Shown here piece by piece: positions 27,008-35,727 of a stretch of 64,000 bases of DNA (positions within the stretch are counted from its first letter, which is position 1; each line of letters starts with the position of its first letter). This stretch comes from Catenulispora sp. GP43. GTDB taxonomy: Bacteria; Actinomycetota; Actinomycetes; Streptomycetales; Catenulisporaceae. A program made the translations under genes and the position numbers. Below the pieces are notes generated by a model. It saw only the letters and a list, made by a program, of their open reading frames with translations. It searched no databases and was not told the DNA's origin. The DNA lies in contig NZ_JBGCCT010000003.1 in assembly GCF_041260665.1 (NCBI RefSeq), positions 62,001 through 126,000 on the forward strand, in the 5' to 3' direction.

Positions 27008-28021
27008 TCAGTCCGCCTGGATCTTCGCAGTGTTCTGCACCACGTTCACCTGGATGTTGTGCGTCGAGGTCTGGTCCTCGTGCACCGGGCTGCTCAGGTC
27101 CTGCGTGATGTCCCCGGCGGCCCCGGTGCAGTGCCCCGCCGGGACGCACGAGATGCGGTACCCGCCGGCCGGCACGGTCAGCGTCACCTCGGCCGGCTGG
27201 CCGGCGGTCACCCGGATGTTCTGGATGTTCGAGATGTCGCCGGTGACCTGCAGGTTGATCCGATCGCCGATCGGGGCGAAGACGTCCAGGTTCGCCGCGC
27301 TCACGTCCGTGGCCTGGACCTGTCCGTTGGCCGTCACGCTCACGTCGGAGGTGGTGGCCAGGTGGTTCACCGTGACGTTGCCGCGGCCGGTGAACAGCTG
27401 CACCGCCGCGTCCAGGCCGGTGGCGGTGATGTCCGCCTGGTCGCTGGAGTGGTCCATCATCGCCTCCACCGACATGGAGCGCGGGACCTGGATGTCGTAC
27501 TTCGAGGAGCACTCGCTGTTCGGGCAGTGCACGCTCACCAGCAGATACCCGCCGGCGCTGATGATCTGGCGCTCCACCGGGTCCAGCAGGGTGGCGCGGT
27601 CGGTGGCCTTCACGGTCACCTGGTCGGTGTCGGAGCCGGTGACGTTGATCGAGCCGTTGCCGTCCACGGCTATCAGCATCCGCTGCACGTTCGTGTACGT
27701 GTACGTGTGCTTGCTGGTCCGCGGGTAGCGGTTGATCAGCACGTTGCCGACCGCCGCCAGCCCCACCAGGACCAGCACCGTGATCGCCAGCGTGCGCGTG
27801 AAGCGCCAGACCCGCGACCCCCGCTGCCGCCACTCCGAGGGCGGCTCGGGCGGCAGGACCGGTCGGCCGCGGGTCGGCAGCGGCGCGGTCGTCCCGTCGT
27901 CGGGTTCGTCGTAGTCGTCGTCATACTCGGTGTCGGTGGACGCGGAGGTCGGATACCGCGGTCCGTCGTCCCTGGTCCGGCTCAGGTCGTCCCCATAGCC
28001 GTCCGGCTCGTCGAAAGACAC
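27008..28021 (-). CDS. DUF4097-like membrane protein
   Basis: This is a 337-aa protein. A disordered acidic N-terminus of about 75 residues is followed by a single membrane helix (FTRTLAITVLVLVGLAAVGNVLI, about 84-106). The rest is an external beta-rich domain of Val/Ser/Thr/Asp alternation (for example SINVTGSDTDQVTVKATD, GNVTVNHLATTSDVSVTANG) like that of DUF4097 proteins, with a Cys pair (HCPNSECS) and two C-terminal Cys (SCVPAGHC). The GTG at 28021 has GGAGG 10 nt upstream. An ATG at 28048 adds nine residues and is less well supported. Function unknown. Confidence 0.7.
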   Translation of the reverse strand: MSFDEPDGYGDDLSRTRDDGPRYPTSASTDTEYDDDYDEPDDGTTAPLPTRGRPVLPPEPPSEWRQRGSRVWRFTRTLAITVLVLVGLAAVGNVLINRYPRTSKHTYTYTNVQRMLIAVDGNGSINVTGSDTDQVTVKATDRATLLDPVERQIISAGGYLLVSVHCPNSECSSKYDIQVPRSMSVEAMMDHSSDQADITATGLDAAVQLFTGRGNVTVNHLATTSDVSVTANGQVQATDVSAANLDVFAPIGDRINLQVTGDISNIQNIRVTAGQPAEVTLTVPAGGYRISCVPAGHCTGAAGDITQDLSSPVHEDQTSTHNIQVNVVQNTAKIQAD

Positions 28022-28133
28022 TGAAGCCCCACCTCCGCGGTATCCCATACCCTGCGGAGGCGAGGCTAGCAGCGTCGAACTGCTGATCGTCTCCCGGTCG
28101 AGGTTCTTTGTTACCCCTTTACCGGGAGCTCAT

Positions 28134-30362
28134 TCAGGCGGTGGCGGGCTCCCGTGCCGGCTTGACGGAAGTCAGCAGCAATTGCGCGACATCGACCACT
28201 TCCATCGACTCCGGCACCTCGCCGGCCTGCTTGCGCGCGGTGATCGAGTCGCCGAGCATCACCAGGCAGTACGGGCACGCCGTGGAGATCACGTCGGGGT
28301 TCGTGGACAGGGCCTCGTCCACGCGCTCGACGTTGATCCGCTTGCCGAGGCGCTCCTCCATCCACATGCGCGCGCCGCCGGCGCCGCAGCAGAAGCCCTT
28401 CTCCTTGCAGCGGTGCATCTCGGTGTTCTTCAGGCCCGGGACCTTGGCGATGATCTCGCGCGGCGGGGTGTAGACCTTGTTGTGGCGGCCCAGGTAGCAC
28501 GGGTCGTGGTAGGTGATGTTCTGGTCGATCGGGGTCACCGGGGTCAGCTTGCCCTCGGAGACCAGGGTGTCCAGCAGCTGGGTGTGATGGATGACGTCGT
28601 AGTGGCCGCCGAGCTGCGGGTACTCGTTCGCCAGCGAGTTGAAGCAGTGCGGGCAGGTCGCCACGATCTTGCGCTTCTCGCGGGGGGTGTCCTCGCCGAA
28701 GACCTCGTTCAGCATCTCGACGTTGCCCTGGCCCAGCATCTGGAACAGGAACTCGTTGCCCAGGCGGCGGGCCGGGTCGCCGGTGCAGGACTCCATGCCG
28801 CCCAGGACGGCGAACTTCACGCCGGCGATGTGCAGCAGCTCCGCGAACGCCTTCGTGGTCTTCTTCGCGCGGTCCTCCAGGGAGCCGGCACAGCCGACCC
28901 AGTAGAGGTACTCGACCTCGGAGATGTCCTCCAGGGTCTCGCCGAAGACCGGGACCTCGAAGTCCAGTTCCTGGATCCACTCGGTGCGCTTCTTGGGCTG
29001 CATGCCCCAGGGGTTCTGCGCCTTCTCCAGGTTCTTCAGCATCGTGCCCGCCTCGGACGGGAACGAGCTCTCGATCATCACCTGGTAGCGGCGCATGTCG
29101 ACGATGTGGTCGACGTGTTCGATGTCCACGGGGCACTGCTCGACACACGCACCGCAGGTGGTGCAGGACCACAGGATGTCCGGGTCGATGACGCCGTTGT
29201 CGTCCGCGGTGCCGATCAGCGGGCGCTCAGCCTCGGCGCGGACCAGGTCCGGCAGCGACAGCCACTTCTCCTCGGCCAGCTTCTCGTTGCCCTCCAGGTC
29301 CCGGCCGCCACCGGCGAACAGGTACGGCGCCTTGGCCGCGGAGTGGTCGCGCAGGGCCAGCATCAGCAGCTTCGGGGACAGCGGCTTGTCGGTGTTCCAC
29401 GCCGGGCACTGGTCCTGGCAGCGGCCGCACTCGGTGCAGGTGGAGAAGTCGAGCAGGCCCTTCCACGTGAAGTCCTCGACCGCGCCGACGCCGAACTTGG
29501 CGTCCTCGGCCGGGTCCTCGAAGTCGATCGGGACGCCGCCGGAAGCCATCGGGCTCAGCGCGCCGAGGGCGGTGCCGCCGTCGGCCTTCTTCTTGAACCA
29601 GATGTTGGGGAACGCCAGGAACCGGTGCCAGGCCACGCTCATCGTGGAGTTCAGACCGATGGTGATGGCCCAGATCATCGAGATGACGATCTTGGCCATC
29701 GCGATCGCGTAGATCCAGTTCTCCAGCGAGCTCTTCGACATGCCGTCGAAGGCGTGGATCAGCGGGTAGCTGATCGGGTAGTGCAGGCTGTAGGAGGTGT
29801 GGCCGCCGAGCGCGCCCTCGAAGCCGCGCAGCAGCATGATGCACACGCCGATGGCGAAGATGACCCACTCGACGAAGTAGCCCTGCCACATCGTGGAGCC
29901 GAAGAAGCGCGAGCGCTTCCCCTTCTCCTTCGAACCGGCCCCGGCCGGGCGGTTGCGCAGGCGGATCCCGATGAGCCCGGCGATCGCCAGGATCATCACG
30001 AAGCTCACCACCTCGGTGACGAACTCGAAGGGCCACCAGCGGCCGATCAGCGGGATCGCGAAGTCCGCCGAGAACAGCTGGCCGTACGCCGTCACCAGGG
30101 TGAAGAACAGCAGGCCGAAGCCCACCATGACCACCCAGTGCATGGCGCCGATCCAGCGCTTGCCCTTGCGGGCCAGCCGGGTGTGGCCGAGGAACTCCCG
30201 GAAGAGGTTCTTGGTCCGCTCCAGCGGCTCGTTGCTGCGCACCCCGGGCGCGGTCGACTGGCCGAGCTTCACGAACTGGTAGATATAGACGGCGGTCCGG
30301 CCCAGCAGACCGAAGCCGATGACTGAGATCACCAGCGAGACGACGATGGCTGCGAGCTGCAT
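28134..30362 (-). CDS. etfD: Membrane (Fe-S) oxidoreductase, EtfD-type (ETF:menaquinone oxidoreductase)
   Basis: This is a 742-aa membrane-anchored iron-sulfur protein. The N-terminal half has a five-helix heme b-like membrane domain (hydrophobic segments near 5-25, 75-95, 118-135, 165-180 and 222-240). Two 4Fe-4S ferredoxin motifs follow: C309, C312, C315, C319 and C400, C403, C406, C410. Two CCG domains, with the CCGAGGARMW signature, occupy the C-terminal third. This order matches mycobacterial EtfD, which passes electrons from electron-transfer flavoprotein into the menaquinone pool during fatty acid beta-oxidation. No etfAB is in the window. A TACT-N4-AGTA palindrome lies 92 bp upstream. 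Confidence 0.9.
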   Translation of the reverse strand: MQLAAIVVSLVISVIGFGLLGRTAVYIYQFVKLGQSTAPGVRSNEPLERTKNLFREFLGHTRLARKGKRWIGAMHWVVMVGFGLLFFTLVTAYGQLFSADFAIPLIGRWWPFEFVTEVVSFVMILAIAGLIGIRLRNRPAGAGSKEKGKRSRFFGSTMWQGYFVEWVIFAIGVCIMLLRGFEGALGGHTSYSLHYPISYPLIHAFDGMSKSSLENWIYAIAMAKIVISMIWAITIGLNSTMSVAWHRFLAFPNIWFKKKADGGTALGALSPMASGGVPIDFEDPAEDAKFGVGAVEDFTWKGLLDFSTCTECGRCQDQCPAWNTDKPLSPKLLMLALRDHSAAKAPYLFAGGGRDLEGNEKLAEEKWLSLPDLVRAEAERPLIGTADDNGVIDPDILWSCTTCGACVEQCPVDIEHVDHIVDMRRYQVMIESSFPSEAGTMLKNLEKAQNPWGMQPKKRTEWIQELDFEVPVFGETLEDISEVEYLYWVGCAGSLEDRAKKTTKAFAELLHIAGVKFAVLGGMESCTGDPARRLGNEFLFQMLGQGNVEMLNEVFGEDTPREKRKIVATCPHCFNSLANEYPQLGGHYDVIHHTQLLDTLVSEGKLTPVTPIDQNITYHDPCYLGRHNKVYTPPREIIAKVPGLKNTEMHRCKEKGFCCGAGGARMWMEERLGKRINVERVDEALSTNPDVISTACPYCLVMLGDSITARKQAGEVPESMEVVDVAQLLLTSVKPAREPATA

Positions 30363-30454
30363 AGCCTCGGTCTCCTCCTACGCGTGCGTATCGACGGACA
30401 CATCCCGATCACCGTCCGTACGGAGGGTACGGTAGTCGAGGCCCCAGATTATCC

Positions 30455-30466
30455 TACTGACGAGTA
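30455..30466. promoter_or_regulatory. TACT-N4-AGTA palindrome between etfD and the RpiR gene
   Basis: TACTGACGAGTA is a 4-bp arm palindrome in the 158-bp divergent intergenic region, about 92 bp upstream of etfD and 55 bp upstream of the RpiR gene. Such short palindromes are typical of TetR-type operators for fatty-acid genes, but the binding protein is unknown. Confidence 0.4.
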
Positions 30467-30520
30467 ACTTCTGGCGCGCCACAAGTGATGTTGGCAGCAC
30501 GATAGGGAGGAGGGAAGGCT

Positions 30521-31483
30521 GTGGCGGCTCCTGAGCCTGTGACTCCTACTACATCGGCAGAGATTGCTGCTCCGTCCGCTGTGACTCCTGCTACATCGGC
30601 TGCCGTGCCGTCCTCCGCCCGGACCTCCTCCTCGCTGCCACCTGCGGATGAGCTGCTGGCCCTGCTCGACGGCCGACGGCTCTCGCCGGCGCAGCGCCGG
30701 ATAGCGCACTACCTGTTGGAGAACCTCCCCGAGGTCGCCTTCCTGTCGAGCATGGAGCTGGCCGAGCGGGTCGGAGTGAGCCAGCCGTCGGTGACCAGGT
30801 TCGCCGCGGCATTGGGCTTCTCGGGGTACCCCGAACTGCGCGCGGCGCTTAGGCCGATCGCGCTGCGGGTTCCCGAGACGGGGATACACGGGGAACGCAT
30901 AGCGGGGAACGAACTGCACTCCGCGCTGGAGAGCGACCAGGCGAACCTGGAAGCGCTCCACAAGTACGCCGCCGATCCGGCGCGACTGTCCCGTCTGGGC
31001 TGCGACCTCGCCGCCTCGGAACCGCTCTCGGTGATCGGCTTAAGGATGTCCGCGCCTGTCGCCTCCTACTTCGCGTACGGAGCGGCGCGCATCCATCCCG
31101 ACGTCCGAGTGATCGACACCCCGGGCTCGCCGGCGGACGAGGCGCTGCTGCAGGCCGTCGCGGCCGGCGGGACCTGGCTCGTCGCCTTCGTGCTGCCGCG
31201 GTACCCGACCGAGTCCGTCGCGGTTCTCCGCAACGCGCAGGAACTCGGGCTCAAGACGGCCGTCGTGACGGACGTCCCGCTGGTGCCGTTCGCTCATTTG
31301 GCGGACGTGCTCCTGCCGGTCGGAGTCGGGTCGCGGTCGGTGTTCGACTCGCACGCCGCCCCCATGGCGTTCGCCGCGCTCCTGCTCCAGGCGCTCGCCG
31401 ACGCCGCTCCGGAACGGACGCAGGAGCGGCTGGAAGCGTACGAGGCGCTCGCGGAGACCCGCGGCTTCTACGTCAGCAAGTGA
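30521..31483 (+). CDS. RpiR-family transcriptional regulator with SIS domain
   Basis: This is a 320-aa regulator. After a Ser/Thr/Ala-rich leader (1-38) there is an N-terminal HTH_6 domain (about 40-110, with LAERVGVSQPSVTRFAAALGFSGYPEL), then a sugar-isomerase SIS domain (about 130-290) that binds a phosphosugar or other small effector. The GTG at 30521 has GGGAGGAGGGAAGG upstream. The leader contains a 21-nt near-duplication (30538-30558 and 30580-30600), giving VTPTTSA and VTPATSA. The protein lies 3.3 kb from the hut genes and could be unrelated to them. It is divergent from etfD. Confidence 0.9.
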   Translation: MAAPEPVTPTTSAEIAAPSAVTPATSAAVPSSARTSSSLPPADELLALLDGRRLSPAQRRIAHYLLENLPEVAFLSSMELAERVGVSQPSVTRFAAALGFSGYPELRAALRPIALRVPETGIHGERIAGNELHSALESDQANLEALHKYAADPARLSRLGCDLAASEPLSVIGLRMSAPVASYFAYGAARIHPDVRVIDTPGSPADEALLQAVAAGGTWLVAFVLPRYPTESVAVLRNAQELGLKTAVVTDVPLVPFAHLADVLLPVGVGSRSVFDSHAAPMAFAALLLQALADAAPERTQERLEAYEALAETRGFYVSK

Positions 31484-31531
31484 ATTGACACCCTGAACCC
31501 GGTCATACCGGCGGCTCTCGCGAAACCAGTC

Positions 31532-31570
31532 GGTCAAGAACTCTTGACCGACGGTCAAGAGTTCTTGACC
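31532..31570. promoter_or_regulatory. Double-palindrome operator of the ArsR-MFS pair
   Basis: GGTCAAGAACTCTTGACC (31532-31549) and GGTCAAGAGTTCTTGACC (31553-31570) are exact reverse complements separated by GAC, and each is itself palindromic with 8-bp arms. The operator ends 8 bp before the GTG and contains a potential -35 TTGACC (31544-31549) with -10 GACCAT (31567-31572), so ArsR binding would block transcription. Confidence 0.7.
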
Positions 31571-31578
31571 ATAGGGGT

Positions 31579-32091
31579 GTGACCACCGATGACCCAGACA
31601 GCATCCACATCCAGAGCGATGAGCAGCTGCGCGCCATAGCCAGCCACACTCGCCACCGGATCCTGCGCGTGCTGCGCGACAAGCCGGCGACCATCACCCA
31701 GATCGCCGAGCGCCTGGGCATCGCCAAGGGGAGCTCCAACCACCACGTGAAGATCCTGGCCAAGGCCGGTCTGGTGGCGGTCGTGGAGACCCGCAAGGTC
31801 GGCGGCGTCACCGAGCAGTACTACGCGATGACCGGCCGGACGATCGAGCTGCCGGAGACCGGCGCCGGACAGCCGGAGACGCTGATGCGGCACGCCCTGG
31901 CCGACGTCGAGGCCGCGCCGCCGAACGACCAGAAGTTGATGTTCCTGAAGCACGCACGGCTAAGCCCGGAGGCCTGGGACGAATTCAGTAAGCGATGCAG
32001 CGCGCTGATCGACGAACTGGCCGCGATCTCCGACCCCACCCAGCCGGCGGCCGACCTGTTCGTCGCCTTCTACCGCCCGAAGGATGTCTGA
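31579..32091 (+). CDS. ArsR-family transcriptional regulator
   Basis: This is a 170-aa winged-helix protein. The DNA-binding domain is at about 15-95 (LRVLRDKPATITQIAERLGIAKGSSNHHVKILAKAGLV) with a wing (VETRKVGGVTEQYYAM). No metal-binding Cys motif of the classical ArsR/SmtB type is visible, so the inducer may be organic. The GTG start is 8 bp after the double-palindrome operator, consistent with autorepression and a leaderless mRNA. Its TGA overlaps the ATG of an MFS transporter by one base, so the pair is coupled. Confidence 0.92.
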   Translation: MTTDDPDSIHIQSDEQLRAIASHTRHRILRVLRDKPATITQIAERLGIAKGSSNHHVKILAKAGLVAVVETRKVGGVTEQYYAMTGRTIELPETGAGQPETLMRHALADVEAAPPNDQKLMFLKHARLSPEAWDEFSKRCSALIDELAAISDPTQPAADLFVAFYRPKDV

Positions 32092-33389
32092 TGACCGGCA
32101 AGCTTCCCGCGCGCTTCCGCCGGATATGGAGCGCCTCCGCGGTATCGGCGCTGGGCGACGGCATCTACTTCGCCGCGCTGCCGCTGCTCGCGCTGACCAT
32201 GACGCACAATTCGATCCTGTTCGGCGCGATGGAGGCGTGCGCGCTGTTGCCGTGGCTGTTCTTCGGCATGGTCGGCGGCGCGCTGGTGGACCGCTGGGAC
32301 CGGCGCCGCACGATGGTGATCGCCGACATGTGCCGGTTCTCGTTGCTGGTGCTGGTGACCGTGCTGGTGGGCGCCGGCGCCGCGAACATCTACCTGCTGT
32401 TCGCGGTCGTGTTCCTGTTGGGGATCGGGCAGGTCTTCTTCGACACCGCCTCGATCGCGTTCCTGCCGGAGGTCCTGGACCGCGACCTGGACACGCTGCA
32501 GGTCGCCAACTCGCGGCTGCAGGGGACCCAGCAGGCGTTCGGGGGCTTCGTCGGTCCGCCGACCGGTTCGCTGCTGTTCGGGCTGGGACGGTTCGTGCCG
32601 ATCCTCGGGGACGCCCTGTCGTTCCTTTTCAGCTCCCTGACGATCTGGTCGCTGCCCAAGTCTGCGCCGAAGCCCGCGAAGGAGCGCGGTTCGCTGCTGC
32701 GCGAGGCGCGGGAAGGCGCGGCGTACCTGTTCGGGAACCGGTTGCTGGTGGGGCTGTCGCTCCGGCCGGCGGTGGGGAACTTCGCCTTCCTCGGCGCGAG
32801 CGCGGTGCTGGTCCTGTTCGTGAAGGACACGCTGCACCTCGGGACCAGCGCCTACGGCGTGTACCTGACGGCCAACGCGATCGGCGCGCTCGGCGGGTCG
32901 GCGGTGGCGCCGCGAGTGGCGGGCAAGCTCGGCACCGGCGGCACGCTGACGCTGACCGCCTGTGTGGAAGCCTTGTCGCTGCTGGGGATCGGCCTGTCGC
33001 CGAACGCCTGGACGGCCGGAGTCGGCGAGGCCGTCCTGGGCGCCGCGATGGGCACGACGATGGGACTGGGCCCGTCGGTGCGGCAGGCGATCGTGCCGGA
33101 CCACCTGATGGGGCGGGTCGCCGCGACCGGCCGGCTGATCGCGCTGTGCGCCGGCCCGGCGGGCGCCGTGTTCGGCGGCTGGCTGGCCCACGTCGCGGGG
33201 CTGCGCGCGCCGTTCATCGTCGGGGCCGGGATCCTGGCGACGATGACGGTCGTCGCGGCGCGGCTGACGAGCAACAAGCGGATCGAGGCGGCCCTGGCCG
33301 AAGCGGCCGAGCGACGGGAGCGCGAGAGCGCGGAGGCCGCCGAAGCCGCCGAGCGCGCCGATTACACGTCGTACCAGCGAGCGGTCTGA
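32091..33389 (+). CDS. MFS transporter (MefA/EntS-like)
   Basis: This is a 432-aa 12-helix transporter. Motif A, GGALVDRWDRRRTM, lies after helix 2, and the fold resembles MFS_3 exporters of macrolides or siderophores. The ATG overlaps the ArsR stop by one base. It is probably the resistance or export target of that regulator, with substrate unknown. Its C-terminal tail is highly charged Ala/Glu/Arg. The 3' end overlaps the convergent small membrane gene by 28 bp. Confidence 0.9.
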   Translation: MTGKLPARFRRIWSASAVSALGDGIYFAALPLLALTMTHNSILFGAMEACALLPWLFFGMVGGALVDRWDRRRTMVIADMCRFSLLVLVTVLVGAGAANIYLLFAVVFLLGIGQVFFDTASIAFLPEVLDRDLDTLQVANSRLQGTQQAFGGFVGPPTGSLLFGLGRFVPILGDALSFLFSSLTIWSLPKSAPKPAKERGSLLREAREGAAYLFGNRLLVGLSLRPAVGNFAFLGASAVLVLFVKDTLHLGTSAYGVYLTANAIGALGGSAVAPRVAGKLGTGGTLTLTACVEALSLLGIGLSPNAWTAGVGEAVLGAAMGTTMGLGPSVRQAIVPDHLMGRVAATGRLIALCAGPAGAVFGGWLAHVAGLRAPFIVGAGILATMTVVAARLTSNKRIEAALAEAAERRERESAEAAEAAERADYTSYQRAV

Positions 33390-33793
33390 CGCGCGATCCC
33401 CGCGCAGGCCGCCGCGAGCGGTATCTCGAACACCACCGCCAGGATCAGCGCCTGAGCGACGTCCCCGCCGGTGGAGAGCATCACGTCGAACCAGGCGTCC
33501 ATGCCGAACAGGGTCGCGGCCACGGTGGCCGCGGTGCGGGCCCGGTGGTCGTGCCGGACCAGCAGGATCCCGAGCGTGGCCAGGGCCAGCGCCTCCATGG
33601 TGTCCAGGCCGATCCACACGGTCGCCCAGTGGCTCACCGTCGCCTTACCGTGCAGGGTGTTGGCCAGGAACACCATCCAGCCGACCAGCACGATCGCCGA
33701 GCCGACGAAACCGATCGCCATCTTGTGGCGGGCCGCCTGGGACGCCATCAGGGTCCTCGTCCACACCGAGAATCTCAGCCGCATGGGATTCAT
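33362..33793 (-). CDS. Small 4-helix membrane protein of unknown function
   Basis: This is a 143-aa protein with four predicted membrane helices (MAIGFVGSAIVLVGWMVF, TVWIGLDTMEALALATLGILL, ATVAATLFGMDAWFDVML, DVAQALILAVVFEIPLAAACAG). The short inter-helix loops and conserved Asp/Trp (WFDVML) suggest a membrane sensor or enzyme subunit, but no family is recognised. The start is taken at the ATG at 33793; the next Met three codons later is possible. It overlaps the MFS gene by 28 bp on the opposite strand. Confidence 0.65.
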   Translation of the reverse strand: MNPMRLRFSVWTRTLMASQAARHKMAIGFVGSAIVLVGWMVFLANTLHGKATVSHWATVWIGLDTMEALALATLGILLVRHDHRARTAATVAATLFGMDAWFDVMLSTGGDVAQALILAVVFEIPLAAACAGIARQTARWYDV

Positions 33794-34130
33794 GATCCAG
33801 CCTGCCGGAGGCACTGCGCCATGACGGTCGCCCCCGGACCGGGGTGGTGCCAGCCCCACCCCGGGACCCACTCATGTGGTGATCCGTGCTTTCTCAGACA
33901 TCGTATTCCCCGTTCGACGAGGTCGCCTACCCGAAACGCCGGCACCGGGGGCCTCCGTGTTCCTGCGACAGGATCAGCTCCCTGACGCAGCGACCTACGG
34001 CTGTTCCCGGCAACGCCTCGAGAACCCGTAGCGGTCCAGCGATCCAGCGGTCCACGGGAAAAAGCGACGCGCGCCAGCGGGATTGAAACCCACGGGCGCG
34101 CGCCGGTCAGGGATGAGGCAGCCACGCGCC
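33794..34130. other. 337-bp intergenic region between the small membrane gene and hutH
   Basis: No gene is recognised here. A 9-bp hairpin (33839-33847 with 33856-33864) lies close upstream of the small membrane gene, and the hutH terminator (34069-34101) lies at the right end. The middle (33880-34050) is featureless. Confidence 0.6.
34069..34101 (-). terminator. hutH downstream stem-loop
   Basis: GCGCGCC (34069-34075) pairs with GGCGCGC (34095-34101), with an inner GGG/CCC pair and a short A-rich loop. It lies 30 bp after the hutH stop in the direction of transcription. It contains GGATTGAAAC, which resembles a CRISPR repeat end but occurs only once. Confidence 0.6.
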
Positions 34131-35690
34131 TCAGTTCAGCGGCCCCACCGCCGCCTCGACGGCCGCGAGCACCGCGCCGGCCTTCACCGCGTCCTCGGCG
34201 GCGCGCAGCTCCGGCGACAGGAAGCGGTCCGGCCCCGGGCCGCCGACGCCGGCCTCGCGCAGCGCCCGCACGGCGGCGCCGGTGCCGGCGGCCGGGTCCA
34301 GCGGCGCGCGCAGCTCCAGGGCCCGCGCGGCGGCGACGAGTTCGACGGCCAGGATGCGCCGCAGGTTGTCGACGGCGGTGCGCAGCTTGCGCGCGGCGGA
34401 CCAGCCCATCGAGACGTGGTCCTCCTGCATCGCCGAGGACGGGATGGAGTCCACGGACGCCGGGACGGCCAGCCGCTTGTTCTCGCTGACCAGGGCGGCC
34501 TGGGTGTACTGCGCGATCATCAGGCCGCTGTCGACGCCCGGGTCGTCGGCCAGGAAGGCCGGCAGGCCGTGCGAGCGCGCCACGTCGAGCATGCGGTCGG
34601 TGCGGCGCTCGGCGATGGAGCCGAGGTCGGCGGCGGCGATGGCGAGGAAGTCCAGGACCATGGCGACCGGGGCGCCGTGGAAGTTGCCGTTGGACTCCAC
34701 GCGGCCGTCGGCCAGCAGCACCACCGGGTTGTCGACGATCGAGGCCAGTTCGCGCTCGGCCACGGTCGCGGCGTGCGCCATGGTGTCGCGGGCGGCGCCG
34801 GCGACCTGCGGGGCGCAGCGCAGCGAGTAGGCGTCCTGGACGCGGGTGCACTCGTTGGGCTCGCGGTGCGACTCCATGATCGCCGAGCCGTGCAGCACCT
34901 TCAGCAGGTTCGCGGCCGAGGCGGCCTGGCCCGGATGCGGGCGGATGGCGTGCAGTTCGGGGCGGAACACCTTGTCGGTGCCCAGCAGCGCCTCCACCGA
35001 CATGGCCGCGGAGATGTCGGCGATCTTCACCAGCTCGGTCAGGTCGCCCAGGGCCAGGATCAGCATGCCGAGCATGCCGTCGGTGCCGTTGATCAGCGCC
35101 AGGCCCTCCTTGGGGGCCAGCTCCAGCGGCTCGATGCCGTGCTCGGCCAGGACCGGGCCGGCCTCGATCGCCGACACGCCGTCGGCGCCGACGACCTCGC
35201 CCTCGCCCATCAGCACCAGCGCGACATGCGACAGCGGGGCCAGGTCGCCGGAGCAGCCCAGCGAGCCGTACTCGCGCACGGCCGGGGTGATCCCGGCGTT
35301 CAGCAGCGCGGCCATGGTCTGGGCCACCGCCGGGCGCACGCCGGTGTGCCCGGTGGCCAGCGTCTTGAGCCGCATCAGGACCAGCGCGCGGATCACCTCG
35401 GGCTCGACCAGCGGGCCCATGCCGGCGGCGTGCGAGCGGATCAGCGAGCGCTGCAGCTGCGCGCGCATCTCCGGGTCGATGTGCCGGGTGGCCAGCGCGC
35501 CGAAGCCGGTGGAGATGCCGTAGGCCGGGGTCGGGGCCGCGGCCAGCTTGTCGACCAGCGCCCGGCCCGCGGCCAGCGCCTCCAGGGAGGACGCCGACAG
35601 CTCCACTCGAGCCCCGCCCCGGGCCACGGCGACGACGTCGCCGAAAGTGAGATCCGCCTCACCGATCACCACTGTCTGGATCGTTGGCAC
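34131..35690 (-). CDS. hutH: Histidine ammonia-lyase
   Basis: Deaminates L-histidine to trans-urocanate, the first step of histidine degradation. It is 519 aa, a normal length. The MIO prosthetic group comes from the Ser147-centred tripeptide in GSLGCSGDLAPLSH. The first residue is Cys146 rather than the Ala of the textbook Ala-Ser-Gly, but Ser147 and Gly148 are intact. The further aromatic-lyase motifs VESNGNFHGAPVAM and SSAMQEDHVSMG are present. The start is the GTG at 35690, with CAGGG five nt upstream; a GTG six nt earlier is possible. It is divergent from hutU, with the shared promoter in the 90-bp gap. Confidence 0.96.
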   Translation of the reverse strand: MPTIQTVVIGEADLTFGDVVAVARGGARVELSASSLEALAAGRALVDKLAAAPTPAYGISTGFGALATRHIDPEMRAQLQRSLIRSHAAGMGPLVEPEVIRALVLMRLKTLATGHTGVRPAVAQTMAALLNAGITPAVREYGSLGCSGDLAPLSHVALVLMGEGEVVGADGVSAIEAGPVLAEHGIEPLELAPKEGLALINGTDGMLGMLILALGDLTELVKIADISAAMSVEALLGTDKVFRPELHAIRPHPGQAASAANLLKVLHGSAIMESHREPNECTRVQDAYSLRCAPQVAGAARDTMAHAATVAERELASIVDNPVVLLADGRVESNGNFHGAPVAMVLDFLAIAAADLGSIAERRTDRMLDVARSHGLPAFLADDPGVDSGLMIAQYTQAALVSENKRLAVPASVDSIPSSAMQEDHVSMGWSAARKLRTAVDNLRRILAVELVAAARALELRAPLDPAAGTGAAVRALREAGVGGPGPDRFLSPELRAAEDAVKAGAVLAAVEAAVGPLN

Positions 35691-35727
35691 TGTCACCCTG
35701 CTCCCTTGTGCGGTTCCGACTCCGTCT

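Noticed and set aside
28182-30326. A 714-codon open frame on the plus strand opposite etfD
   Set aside because: A shadow frame; the minus-strand EtfD has all its cluster cysteines and membrane helices.
34079-34093. GGGATTGAAACCCAC resembling a CRISPR repeat end
   Set aside because: Single copy, no spacer-repeat periodicity and no cas genes. It is explained by the hutH terminator loop.
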